Origin: Planctomycetota bacterium
GTDB taxonomy: Bacteria; Planctomycetota; UBA1135; GCA-002686595
Reading direction: 5' to 3'
Length of the DNA: 7,197 bases
NCBI GenBank assembly: GCA_022447405.1
Contig: JAKVCE010000109.1
Span: 1 to 7,197, forward strand
The position numbers were made by a program, and so were the translations under genes. Within the stretch, counting starts at the first letter, position 1; each line of letters opens with the position of its first letter. The notes below the pieces were generated by a model. That model saw nothing but the letters and a program-made list of their open reading frames with translations, had not been told where the DNA came from and made no database searches. Positions 1-6,138 of the stretch are shown one piece after another.

Positions 1-3
1 TGA
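1..3 (+). other. Possible stop codon of an upstream gene
   Basis: The window opens with TGA, 4 nt before the nusB start codon. Given the tight packing of the following genes, this may be the end of a preceding co-transcribed gene. In many bacteria nusB follows ribH (lumazine synthase), but nothing of that gene is visible here, so its identity is only a guess. Confidence 0.25.
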
Positions 4-7
4 ACCC

Positions 8-481
8 ATGGCTAGCAAGATGAAGCGCCGCTCAAGGGCGCGGGAGCTCGCGCTCCAGACCCTCTACCAAGTCGACCTCACCAAAGAGGCCGACCGCGCC
101 AACATTGACGCGTTCCTCGACGAGCAAGAGGCAGAGGAAGAGCCGCGCGAGTTCGCCCGCGCGCTCGTACATGGCACCCTCGAACACCAAGAGGAGATCG
201 ACGAGAAGATCGCGGAGGTCACGCAGAACTGGGCGATCTCACGGATGGCTGTCATCGACAGGAACGTCCTGCGCCTCGCCGCCCACGAGCTCCTCCACCG
301 CGAAGACATCCCCCCCAAGGTCTCCGTGAACGAGGCCATCGAGATCGGTAAGCGCTTCTCCACGACGAATTCGGGCGCGTTCATCAACGGGATCCTCGAC
401 AAGATCATGAACCAGCCCCGAGACCGGGACGCAGAGGAGCAACCTGACGAGGCAGGAGCACAAGAGGAGGAGGGCTCCTGA
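8..481 (+). CDS. nusB: Transcription antitermination factor NusB
   Basis: NusB is a small cytoplasmic all-helical RNA-binding protein. With NusE (ribosomal protein S10) it binds boxA RNA and supports antitermination on rRNA operons. The 157-residue product shows the family pattern: a basic N-terminus (K6-R12) leading into a RARELALQ-x-LYQ helix (10-21), the central N74-W75 with R79-M80 and IDR-x3-LRLA (83-91), and the C-terminal signature V105-S-V-N-E-A followed by IGKRFST (113-119) and FINGILDKI (125-133). Length is slightly above the usual 130-150 because of a 20-residue acidic tail (about 138-157) that looks disordered. The ATG at 8 gives a full N-terminus. An in-frame ATG at 20 (M5) would remove only four residues and cannot be excluded. 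The stop lies 2 nt before ftsY, and the purine-rich tail codons double as the ftsY ribosome binding site, so the two genes are probably translationally coupled. Confidence 0.95.
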   Translation: MASKMKRRSRARELALQTLYQVDLTKEADRANIDAFLDEQEAEEEPREFARALVHGTLEHQEEIDEKIAEVTQNWAISRMAVIDRNVLRLAAHELLHREDIPPKVSVNEAIEIGKRFSTTNSGAFINGILDKIMNQPRDRDAEEQPDEAGAQEEEGS

Positions 482-483
482 CT

Positions 484-1422
484 ATGGGAGTCTTCGCGCG
501 CCTCACCGCTCGGCTCGGACGCACCCGAGAGGCGATCGGGGACGGGATCTCCGGCCTGTTCCGAGGTGGCCGCGAGATCGACGCCGCGCTCTTTAACGAG
601 CTCGAGGAGCTGCTCTGGACCTCAGACCTTGGACCGATCGCTGGAGAGCTCTGCGAAGAGCTCAAGCGGCTACACCGCCGCGGCGAGCTCAAGGGTGAGG
701 ATGACGTCCGCACGCACCTCCGAAGCCAGCTCGCAGAGCGCCTCGATGAGACCGCAGAGGACCCCGCCCAGCCTGACGCTGGCCCCCTCGTCGTCCTCAT
801 CGTGGGAGTGAACGGCTCTGGCAAGACGACCTCCATCGCGAAGCTCGGCCACCGCTTCACGGAGCAAGGCAAGCGCGTCTTGCTCGGAGCCGCAGACACC
901 TTCCGCGCCGCAGCAGCGGACCAGCTCGAGGTCTGGGCAGAGCGCAACGGCGCGGACATCGTCCGCAGCCACAAGGACGGCGCGGACCCCGCCTCCGTAG
1001 CCTTCGACGCCGCCAAGCGCGGGCTCGAGGACGGGACTGACATCGTCCTCGTCGACACGGCTGGCAGGCTGCACACCCAGCGCAACCTCCTCGACGAGCT
1101 GGAGAAGGTGCGACGCGTCCTCGGCAAGGCTGTGGAGGGCGCGCCCCACGAGACCTGGCTCGTGCTCGACGCGACGAATGGACAGAACGCTGTTCAGCAG
1201 GCCAAGGAGTTCACCAGCGCGGTCGAGGTCTCCGGCCTCGTCCTCGCCAAGCTCGACGGGACGGCGCGCGGCGGCGCGGTGTTCGGGATCCGAGACGCTC
1301 TCGGGCTCCCCGTCCGCTATGTAGGGACCGGCGAGTCCCTCGATGACCTTGACCTCTTTGACCCAGGCGCCTTCATCGACGCGATCGTCCCTGGTGCCAG
1401 CGGGGAGGGAGCGCAGGCTTGA
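484..1422 (+). CDS. ftsY: Signal recognition particle receptor FtsY (GTPase)
   Basis: FtsY is the SRP receptor. It docks ribosome/SRP complexes at the inner membrane and, by reciprocal GTP hydrolysis with Ffh, hands nascent membrane proteins to SecYEG. The 312-residue product is the short form: it begins with an amphipathic basic helix (about 1-26, probable lipid-binding element), then the N domain (about 27-95) and the G domain (about 100-305). There is no long acidic A domain as in E. coli. GTPase motifs are complete: P-loop G108-VNGSGKT-115, DTFRAAA (138-144), DTAGR (191-195), the guanine-specificity AKLDG (255-259), where many homologues have TKLDG, and the closing GTGESLDDL (281-289). 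The DTFRAAA form and GxGE-x-x-DL ending separate it from Ffh, and there is no methionine-rich M domain. The ATG at 484 is preceded by a strong GGAGG-type site at about 466-474, inside the nusB 3' end. Its TGA overlaps the TTG start of the next gene. Confidence 0.97.
   Translation: MGVFARLTARLGRTREAIGDGISGLFRGGREIDAALFNELEELLWTSDLGPIAGELCEELKRLHRRGELKGEDDVRTHLRSQLAERLDETAEDPAQPDAGPLVVLIVGVNGSGKTTSIAKLGHRFTEQGKRVLLGAADTFRAAAADQLEVWAERNGADIVRSHKDGADPASVAFDAAKRGLEDGTDIVLVDTAGRLHTQRNLLDELEKVRRVLGKAVEGAPHETWLVLDATNGQNAVQQAKEFTSAVEVSGLVLAKLDGTARGGAVFGIRDALGLPVRYVGTGESLDDLDLFDPGAFIDAIVPGASGEGAQA
1402..1411 (+). promoter_or_regulatory. Ribosome binding site that fixes the TTG start of the O-antigen ligase-like gene
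   Basis: GGGGAGGGAG ends 7 nt before a TTG at 1419, which overlaps the ftsY stop codon as TTGA. No ATG or GTG lies in frame nearby before the first membrane helix. The well-spaced purine tract therefore supports TTG initiation coupled to ftsY termination. Confidence 0.7.
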
Positions 1423-3692
1423 GCTCGCAAGCGAGAGCTCGGTACGAAGAGGGCCTCGTCGCGGTCCTCCTCCTCCTCGGCCCGCTCTTGCTCGCGCTCC
1501 CTGGCGGCCTCGGCCTCCTGCACCAGGCCTTCACCGCCGTCGAGCTCACCGCTGCCGGCCTCACCCTGCTCGCGACGATCCCTGTCGCCTGCCTCGTCGC
1601 CCTGCGGCCCAACAAGCGCGCTGTCTTCGGCACTTACCTTGTGATCGGCCTCTGGCTGGTGTTCGAGCTGTCAGCGATGACGCGAGAGACGCACGACACC
1701 CTCGAGCGTGACCGCGCCCTCTCCACCCTCCTCACCGGGGTCGTCCTCTGCGCAGCCGCTGGCAGCCTCAGAGAGGTCGGGCGGGCGACCTTCGGCAGGC
1801 TCCTCTGCCTCTTGAGCTTGCTCCTCCTCCTGCCGCCCCTCGCAGAGGCCGCGATCGGCGCCGCGCGCCTCTTCGTAGAGGGGGCGGACCCTGTGGACGC
1901 AGTCGGGACCCTCTCTGGCATCTTGGGGAACGCGGGAGAGCTCTCCAACGCGGCGCTCCCAGGCGCCCTCTTCGGCGTCCTCCTCGCGACCCGCAGCGCC
2001 GGGACCTGGCGAGCGCTGGGCGCGCTCGCTGCGGGGAGCCTGCTCCTCCACGCTGCCTTTGCCCCTGCGCTCACCACCTTGGGCGCAGCCTTCCTCGTGG
2101 GACTCCTTGGCGCGACCGTTAGCCGGATGCAGAGCCTCCCTGGGGCGCGCACCCGTGGCATGCTCCTCTTCGCGACGCTCGCTGTCGCCCTCGGCGCGGG
2201 TCGCTTCGCCCTGCGCGCGCTCCCCAGCGGACCTGCGGAGGCTGCACCCCTAAACACCCCCGCGGCGCAGGTGGAGCCTAGCTCTGACCTCGGCGGCCTA
2301 GAGGTGCGCGCGCTCATCGCCCGCGCCAGCCTCGAGGCCATCCAAGACGCGCCGCTCTTGGGCCACGGCCCCGGCCAGTTCGTCGCCGCCTTCCCCCCCT
2401 ACCGCGACCAGCGAGAGATCGAGCTCTCCTCCCACGACAGGAGCGTCGCCGCGGAGACCGAGGTCGAGCACGCTCACTCCGACCTCTTGCTGGCAGCGGT
2501 CGAGGCTGGCTGGCTCGGCGGAGCGGCCCTCCTCCTCGTCTTCCTGCACGCCCTCCGCTCGATCCAGAGAGCGCTCTCCCGCGGGGATGACACCGAGGCC
2601 GGGCTCGCGCTCGGGCTCGCTGGGCTCATCGTGGCCTCCTTCTTCCACGCCCCCTTCCTCCACCACCCCGCGACGAGCGCTGTCGGCTTCGCGCTCATCG
2701 GCGCCACCTCGGGGACCATCAACGGAGCCGGACTACGCGGCAAGCGCTGGTTCGGCGTAGCCCTAGCAGTCGTCCTCTGCTCGCACGCTCCTCGAGCCCT
2801 CGCCATCAAGAGACACGGTGACGCCCTCGGCGAGCTACGAGCTGTGGAGCAGGACGCGCGGGCTCAGCTTGAGGTCGTAGACCGCATGCTCACCCTCTGC
2901 CCTGACTCTGTCATCGCCCTCTCGCGCCGCGCGCGGCTGCTCCCCTACCTCGGCGCGACGAGCGAAGAACAAGTCGGAGCCTGGGAAGAGGTCCTGAGGC
3001 TGCGCCCCCATCGCGTCGAGGCGCACATGCAGTCCGCAGTCGTCCTCGCCAAGAGCGGCGCGCTCGAGGGCGCGCGACACCGCTTCAGCCTCGCGCTCGA
3101 CCTCGACCGGAGCCACCCCTCGCTGCTCAGGAACCTCGCGCGCGTAGAGCTCTTCAGCGCGCGCACCCTCGCTGGCACGGACCTCTTGGACGAGCTGGAG
3201 GAGCTCGGCCACGCCGACAAGCTCTGGCGCCTCGGCCTCGCGACAGATTTGCTCTTGGAGGGCATGCACCAAGAGGCCGTCGCTGTCTTAGAGCGGATCC
3301 AGCTCCGCTTCCGCGACCTCAGCGCGGAGAAGTGCTACGAGCTCGCGAAGGAGTACCGCCGCAACAGCGGAGACCCGCGCCAGGCCAGGGTCGCCGATGC
3401 CTTCGAGTGCACCGCCCACCGGCTGTGGGCGAGGCGCCACGCCGAGGGCGGGGATTGGGACTCCGCGCGCCGCAGCTTCCGACAGGCCCTGCGCTTTGCG
3501 CGGCGCGATGACCTCTCGCTGCCCTCGCGCTTTGAGCTCGAGTTCGCCGCCATCCTGTGGCGCTCCAAGATGCCGATCGACGCGAAGGAGGCCTTCCAGC
3601 GCGCAGGCAACGACGCGGTCGCGTGGCGCGCGCTGCCGAAATGGGCAGGAGAGGCGCTCTTGGACCTGCAGAGGAGTGATGCAGGTGGCTGA
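1419..3692 (+). CDS. O-antigen ligase/polymerase-like (Wzy/WaaL superfamily) membrane protein with C-terminal TPR domain
   Basis: This 757-residue inner-membrane protein probably joins or polymerises undecaprenyl-linked glycans. The N-terminal two thirds (about 12-462) contain roughly 12 hydrophobic segments, for example 12-30, 35-61, 102-116, 128-149, 197-233, 247-266, 355-378, 395-412 and 444-462. The extended loop has the Wzy_C-type signature: R302 in ARASLEAIQDAPLLGHGPGQF (301-321), then a tyrosine/arginine PPYRD (326-330), then HAHSDLLLAAVEAGWLGG (351-368), matching the family pattern 'H-x-H-N-x-x-L ... E-x-G-x-x-G'. Members use such Arg/His residues on the periplasmic face. The tail (about 470-750) is soluble and helical, with TPR-like units around 487-530, 533-565 and 671-695, probably for partner binding. 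Start is TTG with a strong Shine-Dalgarno site. The gene overlaps ftsY by 4 nt and ends 4 nt before the FGE gene. O-antigen ligase, polymerase and protein O-glycosyltransferase cannot be told apart by motif alone, and no other glycan gene is in the window. Confidence 0.8.
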   Translation: MSSQARARYEEGLVAVLLLLGPLLLALPGGLGLLHQAFTAVELTAAGLTLLATIPVACLVALRPNKRAVFGTYLVIGLWLVFELSAMTRETHDTLERDRALSTLLTGVVLCAAAGSLREVGRATFGRLLCLLSLLLLLPPLAEAAIGAARLFVEGADPVDAVGTLSGILGNAGELSNAALPGALFGVLLATRSAGTWRALGALAAGSLLLHAAFAPALTTLGAAFLVGLLGATVSRMQSLPGARTRGMLLFATLAVALGAGRFALRALPSGPAEAAPLNTPAAQVEPSSDLGGLEVRALIARASLEAIQDAPLLGHGPGQFVAAFPPYRDQREIELSSHDRSVAAETEVEHAHSDLLLAAVEAGWLGGAALLLVFLHALRSIQRALSRGDDTEAGLALGLAGLIVASFFHAPFLHHPATSAVGFALIGATSGTINGAGLRGKRWFGVALAVVLCSHAPRALAIKRHGDALGELRAVEQDARAQLEVVDRMLTLCPDSVIALSRRARLLPYLGATSEEQVGAWEEVLRLRPHRVEAHMQSAVVLAKSGALEGARHRFSLALDLDRSHPSLLRNLARVELFSARTLAGTDLLDELEELGHADKLWRLGLATDLLLEGMHQEAVAVLERIQLRFRDLSAEKCYELAKEYRRNSGDPRQARVADAFECTAHRLWARRHAEGGDWDSARRSFRQALRFARRDDLSLPSRFELEFAAILWRSKMPIDAKEAFQRAGNDAVAWRALPKWAGEALLDLQRSDAGG
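3683..3688 (+). promoter_or_regulatory. Ribosome binding site that favours the ATG at 3697 for the FGE gene
   Basis: AGGTGG lies 8 nt before the ATG at 3697. Competing in-frame starts are GTG at 3676 and ATG at 3679; the purine run at 3671-3676 sits too close to them (3 nt or less). Starting at 3697 also gives a cleaner lipoprotein-type N-terminus, so this start was chosen. Confidence 0.55.
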
Positions 3693-3696
3693 GCTC

Positions 3697-4716
3697 ATGA
3701 GGACCCCCTGGGTCGTCCTCCTCGCCGCCGCCTGCTCCGCGGGACAGGACATTGACGAGGCACCTGCAGGCCCGCAGCCCGAGGGGATGGTCTGGATCCC
3801 TGGACAGAGCTTCATGATGGGCGCCGAGGGTCCGCTCGCCCTCGAGGACGAGACCCCCGTACATGAGATCCGCGTGTCCAGCTTTTGGATCGATGCGCAC
3901 GAGGTCACGAATGAGGAGTTTTCACGTTTCGTCGAAGAGACCGGATATGTCACGACCGCGGAGCGCGTCCCGACTCCAGAGGAGCTCGCAGCACAGCTGC
4001 CACCTGGGACAGAGCTCCCGCCTACCTCCGAGCTGAGGGCGTGCTCCCTCGTGTTCAACCCGCCGCAATCTGGGCAGCGCGTCCGCGGCTTCCTCGACTG
4101 GTGGAGTGTCTCTGAGGGCGCGAGCTGGCGTCACCCGGAGGGCCCCGACTCCAACCTCGAGGGGCGCTGGGAGCACCCCGTTGTCCATGTGAGCCATGAC
4201 GACGCGGCGGCCTACTGCGCCTGGGCTGGCGGTCGCCTCCCCACCGAGGCGGAGTGGGAGCTCGCAGCGCGCGGCGGCTTAGAGGGAAAGGTCTACGTCT
4301 GGGGCGACGAGAAGCCCGCCGAAGGCACCTGGCTCGCGAACACCTGGCAAGGCATCTTCCCCTACCGCGACGACGGGCACGACGGGCACCGGGGCACGGC
4401 CCCGGTGGGCTCATATCAACCGAACGCCTACGGCGTCTACGACATGTCTGGGAACGTCTGGGAGTGGGTCGCCGACTGGTACCGGCCCGACGCCTACGCG
4501 CTGCGCGCCGACGACCCTGCGCTATGCACAGATCCGACGGGGCCTCAGGCGCCCTATGACCCGACCGAGCCTTACGCGAAGAAGCGCGTCACCCGCGGGG
4601 GCTCCTTCCTCTGCAACGACTCCTACTGCATCGGCTACCGCCCGAGCGCGCGCATGCGCACGAGCGCGGACACGAGCTTGGGGCACACCGGGTTCCGCTG
4701 CGCCCGCGACGCCTGA
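3697..4716 (+). CDS. Formylglycine-generating enzyme (FGE, SUMF1 family), predicted lipoprotein
   Basis: FGE is a copper- and O2-dependent oxidase that converts the cysteine of a CxPxR motif in type I sulfatases to C-alpha-formylglycine, activating them. The 339-residue product aligns by eye with true FGEs over its full length: GMVWIPGQSFMMG (30-42), EVTNEEFSRFV-x2-TGY (69-84), WRHPEGPDS (144-152), HPVVHVSHDDAAAYCAWAGGRLPTEAEWE with breaks at 160-188, NTWQGIFP (215-222), GTAPVGSYQPNAYGVYDMSGN (233-253) and WEWVADW (255-261). The catalytic motif GGSFLC-x4-C places the active-site pair at C306 and C311, and FRC ends at C335. Many SUMF1-domain relatives (EgtB, PvdO types) lack this pair. C174 and C335 match the conserved FGE disulfide as I recall it. 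The N-terminus MRTPWVVLLAAAC suggests a lipobox at C13 with Ser at +2; -3 is Ala rather than the usual Leu. An insert of about 20 residues (92-112, Pro/Glu-rich) precedes the WRHPEG motif. Last gene of the run; no sulfatase is in view. Confidence 0.9.
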   Translation: MRTPWVVLLAAACSAGQDIDEAPAGPQPEGMVWIPGQSFMMGAEGPLALEDETPVHEIRVSSFWIDAHEVTNEEFSRFVEETGYVTTAERVPTPEELAAQLPPGTELPPTSELRACSLVFNPPQSGQRVRGFLDWWSVSEGASWRHPEGPDSNLEGRWEHPVVHVSHDDAAAYCAWAGGRLPTEAEWELAARGGLEGKVYVWGDEKPAEGTWLANTWQGIFPYRDDGHDGHRGTAPVGSYQPNAYGVYDMSGNVWEWVADWYRPDAYALRADDPALCTDPTGPQAPYDPTEPYAKKRVTRGGSFLCNDSYCIGYRPSARMRTSADTSLGHTGFRCARDA

Positions 4717-4725
4717 GCGATCAGG
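4712..4725. other. Small inverted repeat spanning the two convergent stop codons
   Basis: CCTGA-GCGA-TCAGG forms a perfect 5-bp stem with a 4-nt loop; read from the plus strand the loop is a GNRA-type tetraloop. The stem arms contain the TGA of the FGE gene and the reverse-complement stop of the minus-strand gene. There is no T-tract on either side, so it does not meet the usual intrinsic-terminator pattern. A weak bidirectional terminator or 3'-end stabiliser is possible, but the repeat could also be chance. Confidence 0.25.
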
Positions 4726-6043
4726 GGCAGAACTCGACCTGAACGGCGTCGCTCAGGTTGAAGTTGCCACCACCCGCGTTGGGGTCCCTGTACCAAGCCT
4801 GGAAGTTCCAGGTCGAGCCAGCGACGATCACCCCGGCGGAGGGGGTTTGAGTGTTGTCGACCGGGTGCGTGATCGTGTTGCCACCGCCGAAGACGACTGG
4901 CAGGCGCTTCACAGCCCCACCGACGCATCGGAAGCCATTCCCGAAGGGCACCTCGATCTGGTTCGGACCGTAGAAGAAGATCGCGGGCTGGTTCGGGACA
5001 GGGCCAGCGCTCAGGACGAGGTCGTTGGCCGCGACGCTCGTCGAGCCTGAGACCGAGATGTTTGCGCCCGCACCCACCGAGTTCGCTGCGGCCGTGCAGT
5101 AGACCTCCGTGGAGCAGCCTGTCGAGACACCGTCCGCCGTGACGTCGACCGCGACATCTAAGGCGATGGCGAAGTCACCGAAGGAGCCGGTGTAGAGGCA
5201 GTTGGCGACGCTCCCGGGGGGAAGGATCGTCGGCAAGGGCAGGGGGAAGGGTCCGAAGTTGCCGGGGTCAGGGTTGCTGACGGTCTCATCGACGCTCTGG
5301 TCCGCGGAGAGGGTCGCGATCGCTGAGTCAGGCCCGATGTCCAGGGTCCCTGCGAGGACGTAAGCGAAGGGGATGGGCCCGATCGGGAAGAGGTTCCCGA
5401 AGAGGTCGATGTCTCCGTTGAAGTCCGCGGGCACGGTCACGGTGAAGGTGTATCGGTCCGCGACGGTCGGATCCGGGGTGAGGGAGCCGAGGGTGCTCGG
5501 CCCGGACTGGACGAAGTTCGCGTTCGTGAGAGAGACGCTCCCGAGGGGGATGGGGAGCTCGATCCCGCCGACGTAGAGGGAGTCCGGGCTGAAGGATCGG
5601 AAGGTCTCGAAGAGCAAGGTCAGCGTCAGGTCCACCGAGGTCCCAGCTGTGCCGAAGGGGGCGAGCTGGAGGTCGTTGACCTCGATCCCTAGGCCCGCCG
5701 TGTCGACCTCGAGGTGGAACGAGCCCTCAGGAACCCCGACGGTCGAGATAGCGACCTGGACGTCGAAGTCGCAGAGGACGGGCATGTTCCCTGAGCCTCC
5801 GAAGAAGCCAGGGCGCGTCTGGGTGCCGCCTGGGTTGGTCGAGGCGTCGTAATCACCGATCAGCGTCCCTGTCACGCCAGCGGCGGTGCTCCCGCTCAGG
5901 TCGACTGAGCTCGTCTGGGACTGGATCGTGAAGTCGTAGCCCTGAGGAGCGAGGAGGGCTGAGGAGAGGATAAGGCTGTGGATCATGGTGAGGTCGCCAA
6001 GCTGTCTCTTGAGAGACGATTGAGAGGTGATTCTTGTGAACAT
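4721..6043 (-). CDS. Secreted protein of unknown function with a planctomycete-type cysteine-containing C-terminal module
   Basis: This 440-residue product (from the first ATG) has a hydrophobic stretch at 20-32 (MIHSLILSSALLA) that looks like a signal peptide core, followed by a mature chain rich in Gly, Ser, Thr, Asn and Val with alternating hydrophobic residues, pointing to an all-beta extracellular protein. Two regions can be told apart: about 35-300 (no family recognised; contains C91 and C282) and a C-terminal module 310-440 with C310, C316, C373 and the terminal C439. The module has distinctive stretches VYCTAAANS (314-322), IFFYGPNQIEVPFGNGFRCVGG (355-376, quoted here in parts only) and WNFQAWYRDP (412-421), ending FNLSDAVQVEFCP (428-440). 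I recall similar endings on many exported proteins of marine Planctomycetota; that link is from memory. Start is uncertain: ATG 6043 gives a 19-residue basic n-region (R4, K12, R13), while ATG 5986 gives a compact signal with no Lys/Arg. Neither has a Shine-Dalgarno site. The codons between 6043 and 5986 (AGA, TCT, CAA, CTT) are unlike the rest of the gene, which favours 5986. Confidence 0.85.
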   Translation of the reverse strand: MFTRITSQSSLKRQLGDLTMIHSLILSSALLAPQGYDFTIQSQTSSVDLSGSTAAGVTGTLIGDYDASTNPGGTQTRPGFFGGSGNMPVLCDFDVQVAISTVGVPEGSFHLEVDTAGLGIEVNDLQLAPFGTAGTSVDLTLTLLFETFRSFSPDSLYVGGIELPIPLGSVSLTNANFVQSGPSTLGSLTPDPTVADRYTFTVTVPADFNGDIDLFGNLFPIGPIPFAYVLAGTLDIGPDSAIATLSADQSVDETVSNPDPGNFGPFPLPLPTILPPGSVANCLYTGSFGDFAIALDVAVDVTADGVSTGCSTEVYCTAAANSVGAGANISVSGSTSVAANDLVLSAGPVPNQPAIFFYGPNQIEVPFGNGFRCVGGAVKRLPVVFGGGNTITHPVDNTQTPSAGVIVAGSTWNFQAWYRDPNAGGGNFNLSDAVQVEFCP

Positions 6044-6138
6044 TGAAGGATAACCGACGTCAGAATCATGGGTAGTGGAACTAGGGTCTTACCCTCTCTC
6101 TACCCTTAACAAGCACCCCTCCATCCCCATCCGAAGAC
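6044..6138. promoter_or_regulatory. Divergent intergenic region between the exported-protein gene and the response regulator gene
   Basis: This 95-nt spacer is the only gap of any size in the window and must hold the 5' signals of both flanking genes. It is visibly less GC-rich than the coding sequence. No convincing sigma-70 -35/-10 pair with 16-18 bp spacing could be found on either strand; the best single hexamers (TATCCT on the minus strand near 6050, CAGAAT on the plus strand at 6061) lack partners. The start of the response regulator gene at 6139 has only a weak purine run (GAAGA) before it. Confidence 0.6.
6070..6106. promoter_or_regulatory. Candidate operator: clustered GGGT/ACCC half-sites
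   Basis: TACCCT occurs at 6090-6095 and again at 6101-6106, a direct repeat with 11-bp start-to-start spacing, one helical turn. GGGTAG at 6070-6075 is the exact inverse of CTACCC at 6100-6105, and AGGGT (6083-6087) and ACCCT (6091-6095) form an inner inverted repeat with a 3-nt gap. OmpR/PhoB-family regulators usually bind direct repeats with about 10-11 bp spacing, and one is encoded immediately downstream, so autoregulation is a reasonable inference. The inverted arrangement could instead serve another, dimeric regulator. Confidence 0.4.

Noticed and set aside
405..1127. Long minus-strand open frame (240 codons) opposite nusB/ftsY
   Set aside because: It is Ser/Arg-rich low-complexity translation opposite strongly conserved ftsY; such antisense frames are expected in GC-rich DNA.
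1634..2341. Long minus-strand open frame (235 codons) opposite the O-antigen ligase-like gene
   Set aside because: It is Arg/Ala/Ser/Pro-rich with no recognisable motif, and the plus-strand frame shows coherent membrane helices and family motifs.
3397..3696. The FGE reading frame stays open about 300 nt further upstream, allowing a 439-residue version
   Set aside because: The extension lies wholly inside the TPR tail of the preceding gene, encodes low-complexity Arg/Ser/Pro sequence with no FGE similarity, and would bury the signal-like N-terminus. The ATG at 3697 with its AGGTGG site is the better start.
3288..4058. Minus-strand open frame (256 codons) spanning the junction of two plus-strand genes
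   Set aside because: It crosses two well-supported genes, changes composition along its length and shows no domain; it is treated as a shadow.
4556..5050. Plus-strand open frame running from the FGE gene into the minus-strand gene
   Set aside because: The first half is a frame-shifted reading of the FGE 3' end and the second half is antisense to the exported-protein gene; there is no coherent protein.
6041..6071. Possible sigma-70 promoter elements (TTGAAG at 6043, CAGAAT at 6061)
   Set aside because: The spacing between them is 12 bp, too short for a functional pair, and no better partner was found for either.
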